From: Halalkalibacter oceani
Lineage (GTDB): Bacteria > Bacillota > Bacilli > Bacillales > Bacillaceae_D
DNA length: 42,576 nucleotides
Reading direction: 5' to 3'
NCBI RefSeq assembly: GCF_023715605.1
Contig: NZ_JAMBOL010000030.1
Location: 1 to 42,576 of the forward strand
Below are positions 34,001-40,375 of this stretch, piece after piece. The notes under the pieces are model-generated. The model worked only from the letters and a program-made list of their open reading frames with translations, did no database searches and was not told the DNA's origin. Positions within the stretch are counted from its first letter, which is position 1, and the number at the start of each line of letters is the position of its first letter. Made by a program: the position numbers and the translations under genes.

Positions 34001-35475
34001 CTTTCTTTTAGAGGATTAGACAAAATCTCTTTTGCAATCTCTTTCATATCTTTTTCGACTAACTCTTTCTTCCCATTGTAATCCGTTTCTTTTAGTTGCC
34101 AGCTTCTTGCTTCCTTTTCGAGACTACGTAATCCCTTTTCTTCTATAGCAATTTCATCCTTTTTCCTCCCTTGCTGCAACTCTATTTGCTTTATATGTTC
34201 TTGAATTTTCTCTTCCTCATTAAGGAAATACCCTTTCAAATAAGCGGTATTGTCCGCTAATTGCTCTTCTAGATCGAGCGTTTCTTCATCTCTTTCGAGC
34301 GAGCTTAACTGCTCTACAAAATGGCTTTGCAATTGTTCATTTCTTGTTATTTCCGCATTCACCTTCGAAACTCTAAGCTGTGCTAGTCGCGCTTTCTTTT
34401 CTTTTAGGTCCTGTCCCAGCTGTTCTAATTCATCCTGGTCCATTTTATATTTTTCAAAGGCTTCATCTCTTTTTTGCTCTAAAAGTGTGATTTTATAGGA
34501 TTTCTCCCTTCGTTCCCACTCTTTCTTCTCAGCTTGCCACTCTTCCATGTTCGTTTGTATTTTTGATAAAGTTGCTTTCGTCTCTCCTTGTTCTTGCTTC
34601 GTATGAAGATATAGAGCTTTCGCATTTACCTTTTGTTCTTCTAGTTGTCTTTCAACTTCATCTAATTGTTTAAAGGAAGAGACATAATTTGCAATTTGCT
34701 TTTCAACTTGTTTATTCTCTTCGATCACTCGTCTTAACCGTTTATGTGCTTTAAAATGCTCACGCTGTTTCTCAAAGGTTTGAACAAAATCAATAGAGCC
34801 TTTGCCAGCAATCGCTTCTTCTACTGTCGGGATCAGCAGCTGGTCAACAAGCTGGGAAGTCGTTTTACAGCCATCAAAAAAGCTCTCCACTCCCCCTTCT
34901 GAGCTATTAATAACCGCAATTTTTTTCCATTCCGAAGCAATGATTTTAAATCGTTCCTCTAAATATTGATGATAGCCCTTTACCGTATCAAATGTATTTG
35001 CTTTCAATGGATGAGAGGACTTCATCGTAGTGTAATATTCATTCATCTCATCCCGATTTGCCGGGCGTACCTTGCCATCTACACTCTGTCTAACAAACGG
35101 CAGCTCCTCGATTCGATGCTTGTCCCCTTCTTCATACTCATAAGTGTACCGATATGATTTTACTCCTTCTTTCGCCATAAATAAGGTAACAGCGGTGAGT
35201 CCATAGCGCCTCGGCTTTTCATTGATAATCCATTCAATCGCAATATGGGCACTCGATGATTCTAAGGAAAGAGTATCCTTCATTTTACGTTCTGCAAGTT
35301 CAGCATTAGGTAGAATGGCCTGAATCGCGGTCTGTATAAATACCGTCTTTCCTCCACCATTTTCAAGTAAAATCGCTCCATTATGGCTATCAAAAAGGAA
35401 AATATCGTCATTATAACGTTTTGCTCCACCTTCATAGACAACATTGGTGAATCTAATTTTTGAAATCGAGGGCAT
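31048..35475 (-). CDS. jetC: Wadjet defence SMC-like ATPase JetC (MksB-like)
   Basis: SMC-family motor of the Wadjet system (1475 aa), which extrudes DNA loops and lets JetD cut small circular plasmids. Head motifs are present at both ends: Walker A LLENGGGKT (Lys43), signature SGGE (1344-1347) and Walker B VIVDNPFG (Asp1383). Between about residues 230 and 1150 runs a long Glu/Lys/Gln-rich coiled coil broken by a hinge-like globular part near 590-720 (RSLGGAVEDYHSIYPYWAITFI). The start ATG directly follows the jetB stop (TAG-ATG) with AAAGGAGG inside jetB. It is the last gene of the jetDABC operon. No frameshift is seen, so it should be functional. Confidence 0.95.
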   Translation of the reverse strand: MPSISKIRFTNVVYEGGAKRYNDDIFLFDSHNGAILLENGGGKTVFIQTAIQAILPNAELAERKMKDTLSLESSSAHIAIEWIINEKPRRYGLTAVTLFMAKEGVKSYRYTYEYEEGDKHRIEELPFVRQSVDGKVRPANRDEMNEYYTTMKSSHPLKANTFDTVKGYHQYLEERFKIIASEWKKIAVINSSEGGVESFFDGCKTTSQLVDQLLIPTVEEAIAGKGSIDFVQTFEKQREHFKAHKRLRRVIEENKQVEKQIANYVSSFKQLDEVERQLEEQKVNAKALYLHTKQEQGETKATLSKIQTNMEEWQAEKKEWERREKSYKITLLEQKRDEAFEKYKMDQDELEQLGQDLKEKKARLAQLRVSKVNAEITRNEQLQSHFVEQLSSLERDEETLDLEEQLADNTAYLKGYFLNEEEKIQEHIKQIELQQGRKKDEIAIEEKGLRSLEKEARSWQLKETDYNGKKELVEKDMKEIAKEILSNPLKERVEDEFPKWEHDYQNYDKEIISFESHIKDLEQTKRELKNTLPNVQAEYEHFRQEAITYKQQINVIEDQQNEILSEVIVQIPQWQHYNSIYEKEETMIAQLEEKVEKLSREKEELLFRERQATRFADDYENNATFTADPKLETWKNRWRNQFAYLELGADFVQQAARSLGGAVEDYHSIYPYWAITFIVTQSEKTKLREKLLSVEREMTHPVYICTEEEARLLIRGEKEPSDQHIFPRIWKENLSNEKFNHWKIEVQTLADESKGERTKKETELHSWRTILSKVREFVMKYPYEQYAELKEQFKSASDEEAKQKRVLHERTTQIEQKEKETVDYQKRLSEAKDIYQGLEARLSKGRNYFTKKKDFEFFKQELTKIREEMDKVSRKLERTERLLSNLNEELNEIEAQLALAKEPLYELKGDAYYKEVIDAQPKYATKSLELLVKERKSLSNKLQDRQQGREILESNLQNAREKLKELTKEKTLLLQQYGIVDAIEFPAHGDEEIIRLSQLIRKQEERMESLKPKVDRLWEEWNKAKNEYDLRKGDFHQIYQEIEVFKQSLTQVKEQLEIERKSLEERYQFFTSELKRYQTVEKIIEKAIVELEKQDMRFAFLHENIRKHLLEEQIKNDYAYKRMEMISELVKTLTSIQEKVTSLEKRRIEEKGHFVKFCNNNIIDIKLRNTCITGIEHKTTYDDVIEWQEKMSDRIYRTVKIAEEDMREHDKQLQQFISHLHLYLQTIADELRLIPKQTRVKVEDKTKDIYIFSVPDWDEQEGKEALRHHIDWMVIQLDKDEYKGDEGQEDESLIRKQIEKWLHTKQLLKNVMKEKDISVKCRKVSNDGKVSGALTSWEKSNAWSGGEKWSKNMTLFLGILNYLAEKRVPLQGNQKRHRTVIVDNPFGKASSDHVLDPVFFIAEQLGFQMIALTAHAEGKFIRKYFPVIYSCRLRDSASGETQIMTKNKEIRTAFFKDNDPEAMVRLGEQEQMTLF

Positions 35476-36210
35476 CTACATTTCCTCCTTTCGTTGATCA
35501 AACGAATAAATAAACTCCAAAATTCCCCGGTTATACTCCAGCTCCATAAAATATCTTTGCACGATCACTTTCGCTTTTTCTGTTAATTGTAATTCATCAT
35601 TTCCGATCTCTTGAACTAATTCCTGGGCCACTAAAAAACGTTTCACTGTATGGAGAAAGCTTAGTCGACTAATCGTTCTTCCTGTCTGTGCCTTGGCAGT
35701 CTCTTTTAAATCATCCATATCTGCCCATTTCTCAATAATCGCACTCCAGTTGTATTCATATTCTTTTTCCAGCTCTTTTAATTCCTCTTCATCAATAGTT
35801 TGTAATGTTTCCAGCCGCTCATTGACTTGCTCCAACCAGTCACTCATGGAAATAAAATCACGTGTCGGCTCTGTTGTTTGGTAGCTATCATAGAACTCTC
35901 CAACAAGGATAATGATCGTCACATACATAAAATAAATATCTGCGTTGACTGTTCTTCCCGTAAAATAGGTTTTCTTCAACGTATCATTAGAAATATGAAA
36001 AGGAGAATTACGCGCTAAAGGAACAAAATAAAGACGTTCCCCAACAGAGAAAATTGTACAATCGACTTCTTTAGCAAACTGATCCACCAACCCTCGCACT
36101 TTGTCTTCTGCTAAATACAGTCTAAGCTCATCACCCTCACTATATCCCTTTTGACTAATGTTCGCGTATATTTGAAAGGCCTTTATTACATCTTCTTGTC
36201 TATAATCCAT
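35476..36210 (-). CDS. jetB: Wadjet component JetB (MksE/KITE-like)
   Basis: About 244 aa protein corresponding to the MksE/KITE subunit, a winged-helix protein that binds the JetA kleisin and helps the SMC complex hold DNA. Identification rests mainly on its place between JetA and JetC, its size, and the paired winged-helix-like pattern (GYSEGDELRLYLAEDKVRGLVDQFAKE; FLHTVKRFLVAQELVQEIGNDELQLTEKAKVIVQRYF). Two adjacent ATG codons follow AGGTGG; 36210 has the better spacing. It overlaps the end of jetA by about 11 bases and touches jetC, so the operon is tightly coupled. Confidence 0.88.
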   Translation of the reverse strand: MDYRQEDVIKAFQIYANISQKGYSEGDELRLYLAEDKVRGLVDQFAKEVDCTIFSVGERLYFVPLARNSPFHISNDTLKKTYFTGRTVNADIYFMYVTIIILVGEFYDSYQTTEPTRDFISMSDWLEQVNERLETLQTIDEEELKELEKEYEYNWSAIIEKWADMDDLKETAKAQTGRTISRLSFLHTVKRFLVAQELVQEIGNDELQLTEKAKVIVQRYFMELEYNRGILEFIYSFDQRKEEM

Positions 36211-37711
36211 CATTTCCACCTACTCTTAGACGCAATACCATGTTTTGAATGGAAAAGCGCTCCGTCGCTTTTATAATTTCTTGTAATTCTTCTACTTCGA
36301 TACAGGAATATTGATATTTAATTAATTCGAAAACCTCTTCAAATAATGATTCATTCCGATCTTCTGTTTTTTCATAGGTGATTGGGGAGCGTTGATGCAT
36401 CACATACCATAATTGGTAAAAAATCGGATTGTTTAACCAGTCCAACTCTTCTTCACGTATCCGTTCAACCACTTCTTTTAATGTTATCGTTTCTTTCCCT
36501 TCCATTGCCTTTAGTACGAGAGTCATAATCTCCCCAAATCGTTTTCGAATCTTGGCATTTTCCAGTTCCTGCAGCTCCTCATCTGAAAGATCATCAAAGC
36601 TGGCAGTACGCTCAACCCCGTCTTGTGTTTCTATTCGTTGCTCTGAAAAAATAACGAGGGGAGACCATGTCTCATTTTGCTCGATCGTGAGAAATGGTTC
36701 CATTAAGCGTTTGGATGCGGCTAACGGTAAAGGCTTGCTTGCAAGTGGTGCGGTGATCTCTTGCTTAAAGTTAAAGGAGTCAATCCCTACATAATACAAT
36801 GCTTCTTGTGCAGCATGCAGAGCTGTCGTTTTTAAATCAATGCTTTCCTTCAAAAGCATTGTATGGATATGGTGAACTTCGCCTAGCTCACGGTCGATCT
36901 GTAAAATCAGTTCATATGCTTTTCGATCTTTTTCCGAGTTCATATCGTATGCTAACCGGTTCTTCGTATCTTTTACAAATGTATGTAATTCACGAAACTC
37001 TTCGTTCTCTCTCGTTAAACAGGCATTTATATCCTCTACCATTTGTTTATAACGTTCATATGTTTCATCTGAAATGATATTTCTTTGAATTTCATGTTTG
37101 ATGACAGTCATCCGATTTCTTAACGATTCCACATCGATATGCATTTCATCGATTTGCCTTAATGCTCCTACAAATTCCCCTTTTTCAAGCTGTTTCCTTA
37201 AGACTAATTGATTAATAGATAGCTGAAACTCAGTAAAGTACTCTTTCGTGGCAAAAACGAGTTCCAGTCCTTGTTCATCGAGTTTATAATATTGAGTATT
37301 CGTGTTCACATCTGCTCGATCGGCTTTCAAGATCGAGTAATGTACGTTTTCATATTCCCTTGTTTCCCAATTATAAAAAGATTTTTCATTGCGCTTTCCA
37401 CTAGGTGGTCGAAACGTTTCAACTACGTTTCGGGCAATTTTTTCAAAGCCTTCAAGGGAGAGGGCCTGTTTCCCTTGATTTAATTCATATAAATACTGGG
37501 CCAAATCCTGTATACTCGTTTTTTTATTTCGAATTAGCATATTTTCAAAGAAAAATAAAAGGGTTAATAGACCATAACCGAAGTAATCAACCTGTTGATT
37601 ATTTTCATCCTTCTCCCGCTTATTTTCCAGTCGGAATAATGGTTCAAATAACGCTAATCGCTGCATACGTTCACGGTAATTTTCCGTTATCCCTTTCAAT
37701 TGTGTGTTCAT
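36200..37711 (-). CDS. jetA: Wadjet component JetA (MksF kleisin)
   Basis: 503 aa kleisin subunit that bridges the heads of the JetC dimer and recruits JetB and JetD. The N-terminal part (ERMQRLALFEPLFRLENKRE.., YGLLTLLFFFENMLI) carries the kleisin winged-helix region. A helical middle (about 170-290) and a C-terminal winged helix (TLKEVVERIREEELDWLNNPIFYQLWYVM) follow. The ATG at 37711 lies 8 bases behind GGAGG and overlaps the jetD stop by four bases (ATGA); a TTG at 37726 would precede the ribosome site. The gene order jetD-jetA differs from the A-B-C-D order of well-studied systems. Confidence 0.9.
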   Translation of the reverse strand: MNTQLKGITENYRERMQRLALFEPLFRLENKREKDENNQQVDYFGYGLLTLLFFFENMLIRNKKTSIQDLAQYLYELNQGKQALSLEGFEKIARNVVETFRPPSGKRNEKSFYNWETREYENVHYSILKADRADVNTNTQYYKLDEQGLELVFATKEYFTEFQLSINQLVLRKQLEKGEFVGALRQIDEMHIDVESLRNRMTVIKHEIQRNIISDETYERYKQMVEDINACLTRENEEFRELHTFVKDTKNRLAYDMNSEKDRKAYELILQIDRELGEVHHIHTMLLKESIDLKTTALHAAQEALYYVGIDSFNFKQEITAPLASKPLPLAASKRLMEPFLTIEQNETWSPLVIFSEQRIETQDGVERTASFDDLSDEELQELENAKIRKRFGEIMTLVLKAMEGKETITLKEVVERIREEELDWLNNPIFYQLWYVMHQRSPITYEKTEDRNESLFEEVFELIKYQYSCIEVEELQEIIKATERFSIQNMVLRLRVGGNDGL

Positions 37712-38724
37712 AACGAGTTCCTCCAAATATGATGTAACTCTTCTTTCGTTAGAGCTTCTTGAGGATAATAACCATTTTCCTGGAACATAGCTGCAATTTT
37801 CTTCTGGTCAGCCTTCCTGAAATATTGCAAAAAGTGCTGAACCGCCGCTTCATTTCTAGTTTGAGTTCCTTTCCCTTTGTAGAAAGGCTTACGGAGCAAA
37901 CTTTCATAAAAACCCGTGGCAAGCTTCACGTTGTATTTTTCATAAAGGTGATAAAAGATCCGAATTCCTTCATAATCTAAATCGCCGAAATAATAGAAGT
38001 CATGTTGAATCTCCCTATCCGTAAGGCCCAGCTGCAAGGAAAGCTGACCTAAACTCGAAGCTATTTTCCAGCCTGAGCCGTAGATAAGAGTTGTGAAATG
38101 GGTCTTTGTTAATGAATCTACTAAACTGGAGTAAGTAGCTTTATTTTCTACGATGAAGTGTTTATGATCACGTTTATTAGCGAGTAGTTCGTTTGGATGT
38201 AACGCAAACATGAGAGGATCTGGGGTTTTCATAATTTTCAACTTATCAAATATATTAATTTTTTCTAATAGCACTCTCCCACCCTTCTCATCAATCCATT
38301 TCTCATCCTTCATTATTTCATAGGAACGTTCCGAACTGTTCGCATAGGCAGCAGGCAGCCCATTCTTTGATAAATACTGATCAATCTTCAATATCGCAGG
38401 CTTATCCTCCATCCATTTCTTTTTTGATGAAGAGAAGTAAGGTCTTAAATCTATGACAGGATGCACTTTAAACTGCACCTCTTGAATGTCTTCAATTAAC
38501 GGCTGCTTCAGCTTTCCTTTTTGAATACGGAAACGATTCGGCAACCCTTTCCAATTGACGCCATGACTTTTTACAGCAGCCAAAAACCCTTCATCAATTA
38601 ATGTTTGAACCGTGGCAGCAAAGTCATCGTACGTATTTCTAGTATCGACTGCCTCTTCCAATTCACTAAGCGGTATCGTCGATTTTTTAGCCAGTTCAAG
38701 GGTTGATAGTAATTTGTTTCTCAT
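37708..38724 (-). CDS. jetD: Wadjet nuclease JetD (toprim domain)
   Basis: 338 aa nuclease subunit, related to topoisomerase VI subunit A, that cleaves the plasmid once JetABC has looped it. The C-terminal toprim domain has the metal-binding residues Glu193 (FIVENKATY) and the DxD pair Asp248/Asp250 (YYFGDLDYEGIRI), all intact. The N-terminal half holds a winged-helix-like arm (SKKKWMEDKPAILKIDQYL..). As first gene of the operon it lies right behind a TATAAT -10 element. The ribosome site is weak (GATGGGATGG), which could keep nuclease levels low. It overlaps jetA by four bases. Confidence 0.93.
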   Translation of the reverse strand: MRNKLLSTLELAKKSTIPLSELEEAVDTRNTYDDFAATVQTLIDEGFLAAVKSHGVNWKGLPNRFRIQKGKLKQPLIEDIQEVQFKVHPVIDLRPYFSSSKKKWMEDKPAILKIDQYLSKNGLPAAYANSSERSYEIMKDEKWIDEKGGRVLLEKINIFDKLKIMKTPDPLMFALHPNELLANKRDHKHFIVENKATYSSLVDSLTKTHFTTLIYGSGWKIASSLGQLSLQLGLTDREIQHDFYYFGDLDYEGIRIFYHLYEKYNVKLATGFYESLLRKPFYKGKGTQTRNEAAVQHFLQYFRKADQKKIAAMFQENGYYPQEALTKEELHHIWRNSL

Positions 38725-38765
38725 AACACCATCCCATCTTTTCTAGTATGTACTCATATAGTGAC

Positions 38766-38771
38766 ATTATA
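38766..38771 (-). promoter_or_regulatory. -10 element of the Wadjet operon
   Basis: TATAAT on the minus strand, 42 bases before the jetD start, with only an AT-rich, weak -35 region. Low basal transcription would suit a self-toxic nuclease system. Confidence 0.5.
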
Positions 38772-39003
38772 GTACAACAGGAATAAAATTAAAATTAAAT
38801 GAAGATGGTGTCTATTGATTAAGTTTTTATGATTTTTATACAGTCTAGCATAACATCATATTCATTATAAGATTCTACTTTCCGCAATAAATAGTTTGAA
38901 TTTTCATTCAAATAAATTAATAATCCACAAAAAAATTAACCACACTGCCGAGAAACTCGCAACAGTTTGGTCCTATAAATAAAACGATAATCTCAAATTC
39001 ATC
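38772..39003. other. AT-rich spacer upstream of Wadjet
   Basis: About 230 bases of AT-rich, non-coding sequence between the jetD promoter and the orphan CRISPR repeat. No second repeat, ORF or RNA gene is visible. Confidence 0.5.
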
Positions 39004-39036
39004 ATTTCAATCCACGCACTCACATGAAGTGCGAAC
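39004..39036 (-). CRISPR. Solitary CRISPR-like repeat, type I-C class
   Basis: Read on the minus strand this 33-base unit begins GTTCGCACTTCATGTG, continues AGTGCGTGGATTGAAAT, and holds the hairpin CGCACT/AGTGCG. The 3' GTGCGTGGATTGAAAT end and the stem are hallmarks of type I-C repeats (for example Bacillus halodurans, GTCGCACTC..GGTGCGTGGATTGAAAT). There is only one copy: no second repeat within a spacer length on either side, and no cas genes in the window. It is an orphan or relic repeat, not an array. Confidence 0.75.
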
Positions 39037-39042
39037 TTGCTT

Positions 39043-39084
39043 TACAAGTATATTACACAATAAAAACGCTTCAAGTTACTTGTA
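39043..39084. repeat. Inverted repeat beside the orphan CRISPR repeat
   Basis: TACAAGTA (39043-39050) and TACTTGTA (39077-39084) are perfect 8-bp arms with a 26-base loop, between the CRISPR-like repeat and the stop codon of the propeller-like gene. No T-run is present. Confidence 0.45.
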
Positions 39085-39098
39085 CCTTTCATGAATGG

Positions 39099-39608
39099 TC
39101 AATAGCTCATTAATGAGTCTAACGAAATGCTATTTGAATAGGTTTTCGTTACCTGAAAGTCATTATCTGTGTATTGAATTCCAGTGTACGTTAAAATTCC
39201 GTCTTTAATTTCAAAATCAAGGATTTGAACACGACCATCGTTATAATCAGTTATTTTCACTTTTTCTTTCGTCTCAATGTTTACGCTAAAGATATTTCCA
39301 CCAACCCTTACAGTTCCAGATCCATACCCAATAATTACTAAAACTCGTTTGTTATCTTGCCAAATAGCATTTTTAGGAATGTAATCTCCTTCTGGAGCAA
39401 CCAGTACTTCTTGTTCTCCGCTTTGCAGATCGACGATATATAAATTTCCCCTTTCTTCCCATTCTAACGGGGAAATGTAAACTGCCTTTTTCTTATCGGC
39501 TGACACTACTGGTTCTGTTGGAGAATCCTCAGCAAGAACTTCTGTATTTCCATTTGGATATACTAATTCCACGGTTTCTGTTTTCGAATTGAACTTAATA
39601 TCAAACAT
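39099..39608 (-). CDS. Beta-propeller-like hypothetical protein (possible DUF4652)
   Basis: 169 aa protein without signal peptide or membrane segment. It shows repeated beta-blade patterns as in TolB/WD-like propellers: VVSADKKKAVYIS..GNLYIVDLQSGEQEVL, then AIWQDNKRVLVIIGYGSGTVRVGGNIFSVNIETKEKVKIT, then DFEIKDGILTYTGIQY. This is about three blades, so it would need to oligomerise to close a ring. The GYGSGTVRVGGN segment recalls the DUF4652 family, a match made from memory. It is the second gene of a unit with an Mrr-like nuclease, 16 bases downstream of it, behind AAGGAGGAGG. A partner or control role for that nuclease is inferred. Confidence 0.7.
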   Translation of the reverse strand: MFDIKFNSKTETVELVYPNGNTEVLAEDSPTEPVVSADKKKAVYISPLEWEERGNLYIVDLQSGEQEVLVAPEGDYIPKNAIWQDNKRVLVIIGYGSGTVRVGGNIFSVNIETKEKVKITDYNDGRVQILDFEIKDGILTYTGIQYTDNDFQVTKTYSNSISLDSLMSY

Positions 39609-39624
39609 GTAGTCCGCCTCCTCC

Positions 39625-40113
39625 TTATTTTAATTCTCCATAATACAATATATCTGTTAAATCAGGGTTTTCATAACAAATTTCCTCTACCTCTGTTAAT
39701 GTCAGTATACGGCATTTTGCCTCCTTTAAATACTTACCAGTATTCTCGTAAATAGTATCCATTTGATTAGAGGTTGGATTAAACGACAATACCAAGACCC
39801 ATAAATCTGGATTGTGGGTTCCTGCTTTAATCATATCATTTGTTATCTCCGTTATATGCGGCATTTTCTTTCTTTTCTTACATTGAAATATCCATTTTCG
39901 TTCATATCCTAATTTAAATGGTAGCTCTTCATATGTAAAGGCCACAATATCTCTTCCTTTATCACTGCCGTATTCCCCATGCCATTCTCTGTTTTTAAAG
40001 TTGCATCTGCCTAATACATTAAACAAAAACAGCTCAAAATTAGTTCCACTTACTTCATCCCATTTTATCAAAGTAAACCCCTCCCCAGTTAGTTTTGTTT
40101 CCTTTCGTTCCAT
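39625..40113 (-). CDS. Mrr-like restriction endonuclease-fold protein
   Basis: 162 aa nuclease of the PD-(D/E)xK superfamily. Following a helix with FELFLFNVLGRCNF, the segment YGSDKGRDIVAF supplies the catalytic Asp55, and WIFQCKKRKK gives Q77-x-Lys79, the QxK variant typical of Mrr-type enzymes that cut modified or foreign DNA. Later parts (NPDLWVLVLSF.., CRILTLTEVEEIC) match the Rossmann-like continuation of the fold. No DNA-recognition domain is visible, so it is a minimal Mrr core. The ATG at 40113 behind AAGGAA is chosen. It lies next to Wadjet and forms a two-gene unit with a propeller-like protein. A defence role is inferred, not shown. Confidence 0.78.
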   Translation of the reverse strand: MERKETKLTGEGFTLIKWDEVSGTNFELFLFNVLGRCNFKNREWHGEYGSDKGRDIVAFTYEELPFKLGYERKWIFQCKKRKKMPHITEITNDMIKAGTHNPDLWVLVLSFNPTSNQMDTIYENTGKYLKEAKCRILTLTEVEEICYENPDLTDILYYGELK

Positions 40114-40136
40114 ATATTTCCTTATCCTGGTTTTAC

Positions 40137-40172
40137 AAAAAGCACCCACACTACTGTGCAGATGCTCTTCTA
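40137..40172 (-). terminator. Terminator of the rlmCD transcript
   Basis: On the minus strand AGCATC and CACA pair with TGTG and GGTGCT, followed by TTTTTG. It lies after the zinc-ribbon gene and only 24 bases before the Mrr-like gene, leaving almost no room for a separate promoter for that gene. Confidence 0.7.
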
Positions 40173-40189
40173 ATACTTTTTAATCCTCC

Positions 40190-40375
40190 ACCACTCTTGC
40201 TACATGATGTCCGCACTTCTTACATTTCCCTTCTAAAATCAAACCAATTTCATGCTCTTTCATTTCATACTCAACAATCTCTACTGCTTCTTTACATTTT
40301 CCACACCAAACATTTGTGGAGTAGTTTTAGTCTTATCTCTTCAGGAATAGCTAACCATTTATCTTGTACTTTCAA
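40190..40375 (-). pseudogene. Small zinc-ribbon protein gene with a frameshift
   Basis: The first frame begins at a TTG (40375) overlapping the rlmCD stop codon, with GAGGAGG inside rlmCD, and reads [19 protein letters not shown]. The continuation is in the +1 frame: NVWCGKCKEAVEIVEYEMK, then ..LEGKCKKCGHHVARVVED, ending at 40190. Joined, they give a typical 60-residue Bacillus zinc-ribbon protein with two CxxC knuckles (WCGKC, CKKC). One extra base near 40320 separates the halves. It may be a pseudogene, a sequencing error or, less likely, a programmed frameshift. Translation is coupled to rlmCD. Confidence 0.75.

Noticed and set aside
39004-39036. A CRISPR array
   Set aside because: Only one repeat unit is present, with no second copy at spacer distance and no cas genes, so it is reported as a solitary repeat only.
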